A DNA stretch of 14,333 nucleotides from Candidatus Margulisiibacteriota bacterium (GTDB lineage: Bacteria; Margulisbacteria; Termititenacia; Termititenacales; Termititenacaceae): NCBI GenBank assembly GCA_031267055.1, contig JAIRZV010000037.1, positions 1-14,333 of the forward strand, in the 5' to 3' direction. The notes beneath the pieces are model-generated. The model saw only the letters and a list, made by a program, of their open reading frames with translations. It searched no databases and was not told the origin of the DNA. The position numbers and the translations under genes are program-made. Shown here in pieces: positions 6,548 to 14,333 of the stretch (its first letter is position 1; the number at the start of each line of letters is the position of its first letter).

Positions 6548-8140
6548 TTATTCCGCCAGCGTCCTTTTCTTGCGTCGCAGGCGGTGAAAAGATACGGCAA
6601 AACGATGCGCTTCGTCGCGGATTGTCTGGAGCAGACGCAGGCCGGCGTCACGCCGCGGCAGGACGAGCGGCTCGCCGCGGCGCGGCACAAAAATTTCTTC
6701 CTCGCGTTTGGCCAGCGCGCAAAGCGGTATAGTCAAATCAAAATTTTTCCAAACGCGGACAGCCACGCCGAGCTGACCCTTGCCGCCGTCGATGACCACC
6801 AGATCCGGACGATTGCTGTCGTCCAGCCGCATACAGCGCCGCGTCAAAACTTCTTCCATAGAAGCAAAGTCATCCGGCTTGTCCTGATTGATAATATATT
6901 TGCGGTACTCGCTCTTGCCCGGAACCCCGTCGAGCAGCACAGCCTGTGAAGCCACAGTCTCGCTGCCCTGAATATGCGAAATGTCATAGCACTCAATGCG
7001 CCGCGGCAAAGTTTCCAGCGCCAGAATTTCTTGCAGGCGTTTCAGACCGTCCGCCGGCGAAGCCTCGCGGAGTTGAGCCATGATGCGCTCCTGCAAATAT
7101 TTGCGCGCGTTGTAAACGCCCATTTGCACAAAATCGAAACGGAAACCACTTTGCGGCTGCCAGACTCTGGCCTGCCGCGCGCCGGCCCAAGCCGTGAACG
7201 CTCCGCAGGCGTATTCCGCTGGCAAAATAATTTCCGCGGGAATAGTCTCGTCAGAATAAAAATTCATGAGCAGACGCTCAAAAGAATCCGAAGCCAGCGC
7301 GCGCTTGCCGCCGGCGCTGAAAGACCGGCTACCGGTGATCCGCCCGTGCTGAATACGCAGCAAAACCGCCGCCCAGATATTTTGGCCGGCGGCAAAACCC
7401 CAAACATCACGGGAAATATTGTCCGGCGCGACCACGGACTGCGTGACCATGACTTTTTCCAGAGCCTGCAATTTATCGCGGCAATGCGCGGCGGTCTCAT
7501 AATCCATATTCTGCGCGGCTGCGGCCATTTGTTTCTGCAAATCCGCAGAGAGCGCGGCGTAATCTCCACGCAAAAAATCCGTCAGCGCGGAAATTTCTTT
7601 TTGATACTCCGCTTCTTTGCCGCCCAAGCAGGGCGCGAGGCACTGGCCAATTTGAAAATACAGACACGGTTTTTTGCCAAGCGTTTTGCAGCGGCGCAGG
7701 CCGAATATTCCCTGCACCGCGCGCAGGGCGTCGCGCACCGAGCCGGCGTAGGGGCCGAAATATTTGCCGCCGTCATTAAATCTCTGGCGCGAGATGATCA
7801 AGCGCGCGTATTTTTCCGTGGTCAATTTGAGATACGGATAACGTTTGTCGTCTTTGAGATCGATATTGTACGGCGGCTTGTGTTTTTTGATCAGCGAGTC
7901 TTCCAGCAGCAACGCTTCGGTCTCGGATTGCGTGACTATTGTGCTGAACTCCGCGATTTTGGCGGCCAGCGCGGCTGTCTTGGCGTCTTTTTCTCCACGA
8001 AAATACGAGCTGACACGTTTTTTCAGGTCTTTGGCTTTGCCGATATAGAGTATTTTGCCTCGCGCATCGAGATGCAAATACACGCCGGGTTTGGCAGGGA
8101 GATTTTTAAGGAGTTTGGCTAAATGTTCCGTTTGTTCCAT
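6548..8140 (-). CDS. uvrC: UvrABC excision nuclease subunit C, lacking the C-terminal HhH domain
   Basis: Nucleotide-excision-repair nuclease that cuts on both sides of a lesion marked by UvrA and UvrB. The GIY-YIG domain (GVY at 19-21, YIG at 32-34) makes the 3' cut. Cysteines at about 151, 159, 167 and 171 match the cluster-binding region; a UVR motif for UvrB contact is at about 195-232. The RNase-H-like half has the 5'-cut residues in ECYDISH (about D386), VIDGGKG (about D451) and DEAHRF (about H512). The protein stops at KKRTLAE, 530 residues, where family members (about 600) continue into a tandem helix-hairpin-helix DNA-binding domain. I saw no such domain in other frames of the sequence downstream, which is the operator array of the ATPase gene. 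Start: ATG at 8140, where homology begins, rather than GTG at 8170. No Shine-Dalgarno; an extended -10 lies seven bases upstream. Confidence 0.95.
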   Translation of the reverse strand: MEQTEHLAKLLKNLPAKPGVYLHLDARGKILYIGKAKDLKKRVSSYFRGEKDAKTAALAAKIAEFSTIVTQSETEALLLEDSLIKKHKPPYNIDLKDDKRYPYLKLTTEKYARLIISRQRFNDGGKYFGPYAGSVRDALRAVQGIFGLRRCKTLGKKPCLYFQIGQCLAPCLGGKEAEYQKEISALTDFLRGDYAALSADLQKQMAAAAQNMDYETAAHCRDKLQALEKVMVTQSVVAPDNISRDVWGFAAGQNIWAAVLLRIQHGRITGSRSFSAGGKRALASDSFERLLMNFYSDETIPAEIILPAEYACGAFTAWAGARQARVWQPQSGFRFDFVQMGVYNARKYLQERIMAQLREASPADGLKRLQEILALETLPRRIECYDISHIQGSETVASQAVLLDGVPGKSEYRKYIINQDKPDDFASMEEVLTRRCMRLDDSNRPDLVVIDGGKGQLGVAVRVWKNFDLTIPLCALAKREEEIFVPRRGEPLVLPRRDAGLRLLQTIRDEAHRFAVSFHRLRRKKRTLAE

Positions 8141-8147
8141 TGAACAA

Positions 8148-8156
8148 ATTTTAACA
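8148..8156 (-). promoter_or_regulatory. Extended -10 promoter of uvrC
   Basis: TGTTAAAAT (8156-8148 on the minus strand) is an extended -10 element whose last base is seven bases before the uvrC ATG, implying a leaderless transcript. No convincing -35 is present, as is allowed for extended -10 promoters. Confidence 0.45.
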
Positions 8157-8255
8157 CAAACAAACTTCACTCATTATTAAGCTTTAACAATTGCAAAAAA
8201 TAATGTATTTACCAAAAGGTCACGTTCGCTTCGAGTAAAATATTTGCCGCACAGA

Positions 8256-9083
8256 TTACGCTACTTTCATAATATAAATCACCTGATAATACTTTGGCAC
8301 AGTGTCGACGCTGAACACAGCGCCCGTTCCGGTATTGGCCGTCGAGCCTTTGATAGTGCCGCCGGTAATGCTGCCGTTGATCGCATGCGAATGTGAACCG
8401 CCTTCGGGAATAGTTACATTGATATTGTTGTGGGAATGTGTCCCGCCATTTGTAGCAGTATCGCACGAATACGTGTGCGTGTGAGCAAAATTTATTCTGA
8501 GACCACATCCCCTAGGGGCAGTTGCGGTGTCCGGACAGCCGTCATAGATTGTTGTGCCTTTCGTTATTCTGCCAGAACAAGTGCTCTCGCCACTACGCAT
8601 CGCGCCGCGATTAGCTCCAATAGTAGAATATTCACCATAATTGTCTCCGCTTATATCACTGGTGGTTCCTGAAACACTATGCGTATGTCCTCCGCTGTCA
8701 CTAGTTGTTACGCCTGTGCCAGAATGCCCATGTGCTCCGTCGTAGCTTACCGAGAGGCCGCTCGTAGACAGTCCGTCCAAAGACAAACCCGTCGCTTCGT
8801 GGTTGTGCGACGGCAGATTGTCTGTTTGCAGTACGACATCTCGGCTGTCCGCACCGCCCTCTGCGCCGGAGCTATCTGCACCGCGCAGGAATTTATTGGT
8901 CAGGTCTGGTATGTTCACGTCAGCGACATGATTGGCGGTGTTGCAGATTTTCCAGATCGTTTTGAATTCCGCGCTGGTCGCGCTCCACGCCGCAGAGCTA
9001 AAAGTCAGGATCGCACCTTTCGGAAAAAAAGTCAGATTGAGAATGTCTGTCGCCAGCATCGGCTGGCCTCTTTCTATAGTCAT
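8256..9083 (-). CDS. Phage tail-collar/tail-fibre-tip-like protein with HxH repeats
   Basis: A 275-residue protein resembling the collar and fibre-tip proteins of phages and their bacterial relatives (microcystin-dependent-protein-like). The N-terminal part, with FPKGAILTFSS (19-30), ends in PDLTNKFLRGAD (59-70) and TDNLPSHNHE (87-96), both typical of the collar domain; the C-terminus VPKYYQVIYIMKVA is the usual final strand. The rest is rich in Gly, Ser and Thr with HxH motifs at 93-95, 118-120, 133-135, 201-203, 216-218 and 231-233; the pairs 118/133, 201/216 and 216/231 are each exactly 15 residues apart. In phage T4 fibre tips such motifs bind metal ions along a trimeric needle, so a metal-threaded trimer is likely here. 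No signal peptide and no other phage genes are seen. AAGGGGGT (9097-9090) is a very strong ribosome binding site seven bases before the ATG. It may be a receptor-binding relic, tailocin-like tip or adhesin. Confidence 0.8.
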   Translation of the reverse strand: MTIERGQPMLATDILNLTFFPKGAILTFSSAAWSATSAEFKTIWKICNTANHVADVNIPDLTNKFLRGADSSGAEGGADSRDVVLQTDNLPSHNHEATGLSLDGLSTSGLSVSYDGAHGHSGTGVTTSDSGGHTHSVSGTTSDISGDNYGEYSTIGANRGAMRSGESTCSGRITKGTTIYDGCPDTATAPRGCGLRINFAHTHTYSCDTATNGGTHSHNNINVTIPEGGSHSHAINGSITGGTIKGSTANTGTGAVFSVDTVPKYYQVIYIMKVA

Positions 9084-9089
9084 ATGAAT

Positions 9090-9179
9090 ACCCCCTTATT
9101 TTATTTATTGGTCAATCAGCAGATTGGTGTTTTGGTACTATTAAGAATTTTAGCAAATAATTAAACTTTGTCAATCAGC
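9090..9179. promoter_or_regulatory. Divergent promoters and repeats between collar gene and regulator
   Basis: On the minus strand TTGACA (9174-9169), a 16-base spacer and TAAAAT (9152-9147) preceded by TGC form a near-consensus extended -10 promoter for the collar gene. On the plus strand TTGGTA (9132-9137), 18 bases, and AATAAT (9156-9161) could serve the regulator; the two overlap and would compete. GTCAATCAGC occurs at 9111-9120 and 9170-9179; the first copy is part of the dyad CAATC-AGCA-GATTG (9113-9126), and the second overlaps the -35 of the collar promoter. These are natural candidates for operators of the adjacent regulator. Confidence 0.55.
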
Positions 9180-9198
9180 CCAAAAGAGGATGTGTCTG

Positions 9199-9579
9199 AT
9201 GTACCAAGAAATTACTAATGATGAGCTGAAAGAGCTGTTGAGCAAAAAACTGGCTCTGCTCCGGCAGAACAGCGGGCAGACTGTGGAAGCCACCGCGTTT
9301 GATCTGGGCATGGATTACAGCGAATATTATCGTCTGCTGCGCGGCGAACGTTTGCCGCATTTGCGTACGCTGCTACGGATCAATAAAAAATACGGCCTCA
9401 ATATGGATTGGTGGTTCAATAAGCTGGAAAGCAAACCGCCGGTCAAGTTGCATAAAAGAACCGGGGAGTTTGAGTTGTTAAATAATTACAATAAACTCAA
9501 TGTGCGCACCCGCAAAGTTATTTTTGACATGCTAAAAAGTCTGGTCCGGGACAGCCAGCAACGCGCGCCGCGGCGTTGA
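9199..9579 (+). CDS. Cro/CI-type helix-turn-helix regulator
   Basis: A 126-residue DNA-binding protein. The helix-turn-helix is at about residues 28-61 (TVEATAFDLGMDYSEYYRLLRGERLP), with the usual pattern of a repressor of the XRE class. The second half is basic and has no recognisable sensory domain. I chose the ATG at 9199, nine bases after AGAGG (9185-9189), over the ATG at 9190, which touches that ribosome binding site. It faces away from the collar gene across a region with repeats, so it may control that gene and itself. Its last 62 bases overlap the 3' end of addA on the opposite strand. Confidence 0.8.
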   Translation: MYQEITNDELKELLSKKLALLRQNSGQTVEATAFDLGMDYSEYYRLLRGERLPHLRTLLRINKKYGLNMDWWFNKLESKPPVKLHKRTGEFELLNNYNKLNVRTRKVIFDMLKSLVRDSQQRAPRR

Positions 9580-12500
9580 TTTTCTGTATTTCCTGCAGAC
9601 AATCCGTCAGCACATTTTCGTTTAATCTCATCGGCACGGGATTTGCGTCAGCGTATAGATAAAAAATCGAACCAGTGATCTTTTGCCCGGGCAGCAGCCG
9701 CTGGAGGATTGCGGCGTAAACGGACAGTTGATTTTTATATTGAGTTTCGTTTTCCGGCGTGTGTGCCCGGCTAGTTTTGAAATCGTATATTTCCCAGCCG
9801 TCTTTTGTTTTGACGAGCAAGTCTGCGACGCCGGTAAAATGCACGCCCTCAGATAAGCAATCGAGGCTGACTTCGTGGAAATGCTCGTTTTTTTGCAGCA
9901 GGTCCGGCAGTGCGGATCGGGCGTAATTGGCCAGACATTGCTGTAAATAGATTTTTTCCGCGTCGGTAAAATCAGCCGGCAATTCCGGCCGGACGGCGGA
10001 ACCGGCGGCGATAATCCGGTGCGCGGCCGTGCCGATTTTCTGCATGTCCAGAGAATTATTTTTCGACGCTGAATGTTCGTCCATAACGAAGCCGTGAAAA
10101 TAATCCAAAATAAATTTCCGGCTATCAGCTAAAAGATAAGCGGCGAGCGTTGCCGGCAGAATATTTAATTTATAGCGCGGCTCCGCAGTTTGCGCGGATT
10201 CTGTAAAATTGAGCGCCGGCGGCTTGAGAATAGTCTGCGCTGTTTGGCACAAAGGCTGTGGCTCGATGGACTCGAGGACCGCGGCTCCATGCCGGATTTG
10301 CGGTTGCTTGACACAAAAATATCTTAACCAGAGGCCGATGTTGCGAGTTTGCAAACACTCCTCCGTCAATTCGTCGTCTTTTTCGGGACGGCAAGCGGAA
10401 GTCAAAAACAATTTTTCTTTGGCGCGGGTGATCGCCACATAAAACAAACGGCGGCTTTCTTCCAGCTCCAGCTGTTCCTGTTTTCTTTTGGCGTGCGCGT
10501 AGGCCAGAGAAATATTATCGGCTTCCGGCGCGTCCCGATCAGCGGCGCTGCTCAAAGCCAGCGGTATGCCGAGTTCTGCCTGGGTCTGGCTGTCGCGGTA
10601 CAAATCTTTGTGAAAAATTATTTTAGCCAGACGCAGCGCGGTTTTGTGCCGGTATAAATCTGCCACAAAAACATTTTCAAATTCCAAACCTTTGGCTTTA
10701 TGAATAGTCATGATCCGGACACTGCTGTTGTCCGACAAATCAGCCTCTTCTTCGCGCGACTCTTTTTCCTGCAATTTTTGAATATAATTAATGAAATATT
10801 GCAGGCTCCGGTCATCGAAACTTTTGGAAATGTCCAGCAATTTATTCAGGTTGGCCAATTTTCTTTCCGCGTTTTCGCGGTGCGACAGAGCGTTGTTGAT
10901 AAAAAAAGTTTTTTCCAGCGTCAACTGCAAAATTTTAGAAACGGGCAGCTTGCCGATCAAGCCGCGTAATTCGCGGTAATCCGTTAAAAAAATTTTCAAT
11001 TTTTCCGCGTCAGCTCCGGCTAAAATTTTCAAGTCAAAATGATTCAGCAAATCGTACAATGGTTGTTTTTTATTTTTGCCGCGCGTCAGGAGAAAAAGCG
11101 CTTGATCGCTGAGATTGACCATTTCCGAGCGCAGCGCGGCAGCCAGACGAAAATCATCAGCCGGATTGTTCAGCACGCTCAAAAAATTCAGCGTGTCGAC
11201 GACTTCACCCCGGTTGTAATAATTGCCGCCGCTTTCCAGAGCGTATTTTAGTCCGGCGGTGTCGAGCGCGTCGGTAAAAATATTGATGTGAGAAAAATAC
11301 GGCAAGAGCAGCGCGCATTTATTTTGATCGGAAAACGGCCGGGCTTTTTGCAGCTCTTGAATTTTGCGCGCGATGTATGTGGCTTCGATTTGCCGCGCTT
11401 TTTCCGCGGCGCCGTATTCGTCAGACATTGAGCCGTCTGTTTTTTCCGGCACAGGCGCAAAGGCGATCTCTACCCGGCCTTGAAGTTTCTTTAACTCCTC
11501 TGTATTGCCGAAAATCAGCGGCTCGTAATCCGGCGTGTCCGGGTCGGCGGCAAATAACGGCGTACAGAGCGCGTTGGCAAAATCGATAATTTCTTTGGCG
11601 CTGCGGAAATTTTCCTGCAAATCCATATTTCGTCCGGCGCCTTGGGCGTAACGCTCGCGGTATTTTTGGAACAGACGCAGATCGGCGTAACGAAAAAGAT
11701 AAATAGATTGTTTCCAATCGCCGACCACACAGAGTTTGCGCGGACCGGCCAAAAGCGCGATCAATTTGTCCTGCGCTTCATTGGTATCTTGAAATTCGTC
11801 GACCAGCGCGGCGGCGAAAAAGTCTTGATAATGTTTGGCTAATTCCGCATGGTTTTCCAGCAGCCGCAGTGCGCGTTCCTGCAAATCGTCAAAATCCAGT
11901 TGGTTTTTTTGATTTTTGCGGTGATTGTAAGCGGCTTGAATTTCCGCCAGCAATTCGCTCAAGCAGACGGTCAGCTCGGCAAAAATGGCTTCTTGAGTTT
12001 CAGCAAAATAAATAAAATCATAATTATTTTCACAAAGCTGCTTTATGGCTTTGAGTGTGGCTTTGTCACCGGCCGCGTCTTTGCCGCCGCTGCGCAGATC
12101 GATATTTTCCCTGATAGCGCGCAGATTTTCCAGAGAATATTTTTTTGTTCCCAGCTGAGCTGTGGTATCGCGCATTGCGGAGAATTTTTCCGTGCTCGGC
12201 TGACCGGACAGTGCGCGACAGAGATTTTGGATTTTGGCGTAAATTTGCTGCAAATGCCGGTCATTGATTTCTAATATTTTAGCTTGGATTTGCGCCGCGG
12301 TTTTTGTGCAGAGTTTGTCCGCCGGCAGTCCGTAAGCGCGCAGTGCGGCGAGGGTCTTTATACAACATTCGACCAAGTCCTGACGGGAATAAGCTTCCAA
12401 CAATTTATCCAGCGCCGCGCTGCCAGCCGCTAATTTTTCTTCCAGACAATTTTCGATTGTTTCCTCCAGCAAAAGTTCGGCGGGTATTTCGGACAGCGTT

Positions 12501-12832
12501 TCAAAATTCGGCGGCAGTCCGGCCTGAAAACAATTCTCGCGCAATATCCGGCCACAGATGCTGTGAAATGTGCCTATATAGGCGCCTTCGATTTCCCAGT
12601 AGGGCAGATCTTTTTCCCGGGCTTGCGCGATGAGTTTGGTTTTGAGCTCTTGCGCCGCTTTGTCGGTGAAAGTCACGGCCAAAATTCTGCCGGCCGGAGT
12701 TCCGGCGGCGAGCAGAGCGGTGATGCGCTCGATCAACGTAAATGTTTTGCCGGCGCCGGCGTTGGCGTTGATGCTGATATTTTCACCACGCAGTGCGGCA
12801 ATTTCTTTTTGTTTTGTGGTCAGCTCGGCCAT
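9518..12832 (-). CDS. addA: ATP-dependent helicase/nuclease subunit A (AddA-like)
   Basis: A 1104-residue UvrD-family helicase fused to a RecB-type nuclease; with AddB it processes double-strand breaks to 3' tails for RecA loading. Motifs in order: ANAGAGKT (23-30), VTFTDKAAQELK, VDEFQDTN (344-351), GDWKQSIYLFRYAD, ENFRSAKEI, IMTIHKAKGLEF, LFYVAITRAKEKL. The C-terminal PD-(D/E)xK nuclease has the His in IGTAAH, Asp in GVADLL, DFK in IYDFKTS and NQLSVYA, so it looks active. Start: ATG at 12832, one base after the addB stop and six bases after GGAG, rather than the overlapping TTG at 12844; this implies translational coupling with addB. The gene is of usual size (AddA about 1200). Order addB-addA matches Firmicutes-type operons. 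Confidence 0.9.
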   Translation of the reverse strand: MAELTTKQKEIAALRGENISINANAGAGKTFTLIERITALLAAGTPAGRILAVTFTDKAAQELKTKLIAQAREKDLPYWEIEGAYIGTFHSICGRILRENCFQAGLPPNFETLSEIPAELLLEETIENCLEEKLAAGSAALDKLLEAYSRQDLVECCIKTLAALRAYGLPADKLCTKTAAQIQAKILEINDRHLQQIYAKIQNLCRALSGQPSTEKFSAMRDTTAQLGTKKYSLENLRAIRENIDLRSGGKDAAGDKATLKAIKQLCENNYDFIYFAETQEAIFAELTVCLSELLAEIQAAYNHRKNQKNQLDFDDLQERALRLLENHAELAKHYQDFFAAALVDEFQDTNEAQDKLIALLAGPRKLCVVGDWKQSIYLFRYADLRLFQKYRERYAQGAGRNMDLQENFRSAKEIIDFANALCTPLFAADPDTPDYEPLIFGNTEELKKLQGRVEIAFAPVPEKTDGSMSDEYGAAEKARQIEATYIARKIQELQKARPFSDQNKCALLLPYFSHINIFTDALDTAGLKYALESGGNYYNRGEVVDTLNFLSVLNNPADDFRLAAALRSEMVNLSDQALFLLTRGKNKKQPLYDLLNHFDLKILAGADAEKLKIFLTDYRELRGLIGKLPVSKILQLTLEKTFFINNALSHRENAERKLANLNKLLDISKSFDDRSLQYFINYIQKLQEKESREEEADLSDNSSVRIMTIHKAKGLEFENVFVADLYRHKTALRLAKIIFHKDLYRDSQTQAELGIPLALSSAADRDAPEADNISLAYAHAKRKQEQLELEESRRLFYVAITRAKEKLFLTSACRPEKDDELTEECLQTRNIGLWLRYFCVKQPQIRHGAAVLESIEPQPLCQTAQTILKPPALNFTESAQTAEPRYKLNILPATLAAYLLADSRKFILDYFHGFVMDEHSASKNNSLDMQKIGTAAHRIIAAGSAVRPELPADFTDAEKIYLQQCLANYARSALPDLLQKNEHFHEVSLDCLSEGVHFTGVADLLVKTKDGWEIYDFKTSRAHTPENETQYKNQLSVYAAILQRLLPGQKITGSIFYLYADANPVPMRLNENVLTDCLQEIQKINAAARVAGCPGPDFLACQK

Positions 12833-12833
12833 T

Positions 12834-14333
12834 TCACGCTCCAAATCTAATTTTGGTTTGTTTTTTGCGGCAGACTTCTTCCGCCGGACATTTACGGCAA
12901 AACGTTTTGTCGTGATTTTGGTAAAAATTTCCGCTTTGCAGAGCGGTAAAATATTCGCGGATCAGACTTTGAGTTTTCTCAAACAAATTGGCTATTTCCG
13001 CGGTGGAAACTCCTTTGGAAAAAACATTCGGGTCTTTGAGATAAATTCCCCGGCGTTCGTTGTTTTTGAGCCGCACATATTCCGCGCCGGCGGCCTGCAG
13101 TCCGGTCACGCTCTGATACAGCAGCGCGTAAAGCCAGGCCTGCGGCAGAATTTTTTGGTCAAGGCTTTTGGCGGAAATTTGCGGCAGCGCGCCGGTTTTG
13201 TAATCTAGGATCAGGAAAAAGTTTTCGCCGATTTTATCGATGCGGTCAATGACTCCGGAAATAAAATTGCCATCAATTGGATAACGCCGGTCCTCGCCGG
13301 TTTTCGGGTCTTGCCGAAATTCGTATTCACAATGCAAAGCCACCGCGCGTCGTTCTTTTTGCAGAGTTTCGTCCAGCTCGACAAAATTTTTTAAAATAGC
13401 CAGAGTTTTTTGGTATTCCAATTCCGCCTGACGGCGCGGCATATGGGGAAATTGTTCCTGAAATTTTCGCGGCGGATAAAGCTGCTGGTAAATTTCGGCC
13501 AACGGTTGTCGCGGATTGGCGGGATCGTAGTATGCCGCCAGCGTTTCATGCTGGATCGTGCCCAGAATTGCCGGATAATCCGCGGCGTAAAAACTTGCTG
13601 GCTGATATCTTTGCAAATTTAAAACCTGTTCGCAGAAATAACGGAACGCGCAGCGTGAAAAAGTTTCCAGACCTTTGGCGGAGAATTTTTTTAATTTTTG
13701 CAGCTCTTGAGCGGCGTGCTCCGCGGCCTGCCGCAAATTTTTGGGATCGTTTTTGCGCCGCACGACTTCTGTCAAAAAACGCAGATCCGTTTCTCGCTGG
13801 TTTTCTGGAATATCCGTCAGACTTAAATTCGCGCGCGCTGCTTGCCATTTTTCCCAGTAAGCGCGGTAAATATACAAGCGTTCGTACTCGCTGCGGCACA
13901 GCGGCTCCGCTGCGCCGAGCAACTGCGCGTACGTGTAATACGCGCGTGTTATTTTTTGGCCGAATTTTTGCGCGGTGAAATTCTGCAGCTCGGCCAGAAA
14001 ATGCGAAGGTTTGAGCGCGCCGCCGCTGGCTTCGCGGTCGGCGTAGGACAAATACAATTTTTCCTGCGCACGCGTGAGCATTTGGTAAAAAAATAAATTC
14101 TCGTTCAAAATTTTGTCGCCGATTAATTTTAATTCGGTGTAGCCTAACTCCGCTTTTTCATAATCTTTGAGCAGCACGGACTCGGCGGCTCTGGCCGGAA
14201 AACTATTGCTGGTCAAGTCGGCCAAAAAAACTATTTTGTAATCTTTTTGCCGGGCGCTTGGCGCGTCGTAGACCTGCACTTGCTCGCCGTTGCGTTTGCG
14301 CGCGGCCGTCAGCTCTTGCAAAGAATACAGCAG
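12834..14333 (-). CDS. addB: ATP-dependent nuclease subunit B (AddB-like), C-terminal part
   Basis: The frame is open to the right window edge (begins LLYSLQELTAAR), so at least half of the gene, including the ATP-binding N-terminus, lies outside; 499 residues are visible. They cover the last helicase motifs (VYDAPSARQKDYKIVFLADL; NLFFYQMLTRAQEKLYLSY) and a RecB-type nuclease with GTIQHETL, GVIDRID, LDYKTG and Q-x-W-L-Y. Cysteines in SRCAFRYF and in CRKCPAEEVC (C-x2-C-x5-C) are the four ligands of the AddB 4Fe-4S cluster that staples the nuclease domain. The listed TTG at 14321 is not a real start. It is the upstream partner of addA, with one base between stop and ATG. Identification as AddB rather than another RecB-like nuclease rests on the cluster cysteines and the operon. 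Confidence 0.88.
   Translation of the reverse strand: MLYSLQELTAARKRNGEQVQVYDAPSARQKDYKIVFLADLTSNSFPARAAESVLLKDYEKAELGYTELKLIGDKILNENLFFYQMLTRAQEKLYLSYADREASGGALKPSHFLAELQNFTAQKFGQKITRAYYTYAQLLGAAEPLCRSEYERLYIYRAYWEKWQAARANLSLTDIPENQRETDLRFLTEVVRRKNDPKNLRQAAEHAAQELQKLKKFSAKGLETFSRCAFRYFCEQVLNLQRYQPASFYAADYPAILGTIQHETLAAYYDPANPRQPLAEIYQQLYPPRKFQEQFPHMPRRQAELEYQKTLAILKNFVELDETLQKERRAVALHCEYEFRQDPKTGEDRRYPIDGNFISGVIDRIDKIGENFFLILDYKTGALPQISAKSLDQKILPQAWLYALLYQSVTGLQAAGAEYVRLKNNERRGIYLKDPNVFSKGVSTAEIANLFEKTQSLIREYFTALQSGNFYQNHDKTFCRKCPAEEVCRKKQTKIRFGA

Noticed and set aside
6974..8122. 382-residue plus-strand open frame opposite uvrC
   Set aside because: Its length follows from GC-rich codon structure of uvrC; composition is Arg/Phe-rich as in antisense shadows, and uvrC on the other strand is certain.
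8209..8508. 99-residue minus-strand frame overlapping the collar gene
   Set aside because: Out-of-frame shadow of the His- and Gly-rich collar coding sequence, without a start signal.
12630..13208. 192-residue plus-strand open frame across the addB/addA junction
   Set aside because: Antisense shadow of two clear helicase/nuclease genes, with no recognisable domain.

Overview
The window looks like a bacterial chromosome of moderate GC content, from a lineage I cannot name with confidence. It carries AddAB-type rather than RecBCD recombination nucleases, a transketolase split into subunits, and several genes whose -10 box lies 7-9 nt before the ATG with no Shine-Dalgarno sequence, suggesting leaderless mRNAs. 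This combination would fit an uncultured phylum such as Elusimicrobia or Margulisbacteria, but that is a guess. The first 73 bases are C/G-only-like low-complexity sequence that I read as an assembly artefact or contig edge.

Left part (74-3241), all on the minus strand: a possible carbohydrate module made of an N-terminal transketolase subunit, a small family-2-like glycosyltransferase and a Gfo/Idh/MocA sugar oxidoreductase. The glycosyltransferase gene contains three striking inverted repeats, including a perfect 23-bp-armed hairpin inside its coding sequence. A separate perfect 19-bp-stem hairpin lies beyond the last gene.

Middle (3242-5302): a divergent plus-strand gene for a membrane-bound processive family-2 glycosyltransferase (BcsA-like layout). 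A run of 14 C sits eight codons after its ATG and puts the rest of the gene out of frame; 13 or 16 C would restore a 596-residue protein. This is either a phase-variable contingency tract or a sequencing artefact. Just downstream is a 73-bp decayed copy of part of uvrC.

Right part (5303-14333): an AAA ATPase with a DUF4143 nuclease-like domain, preceded by an array of palindromic operator-like sites; uvrC, which ends before its usual C-terminal helix-hairpin-helix domain; a phage tail-collar-like protein with HxH motifs at 15-residue spacing; a divergent Cro/CI-type regulator; and a coupled addB-addA operon running off the right edge. DNA repair (uvrC, addAB) and surface carbohydrate synthesis are the two visible themes. 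The uvrC fragment, the truncated uvrC and the ATPase between them suggest a local rearrangement. I see no rRNA, tRNA or CRISPR array.
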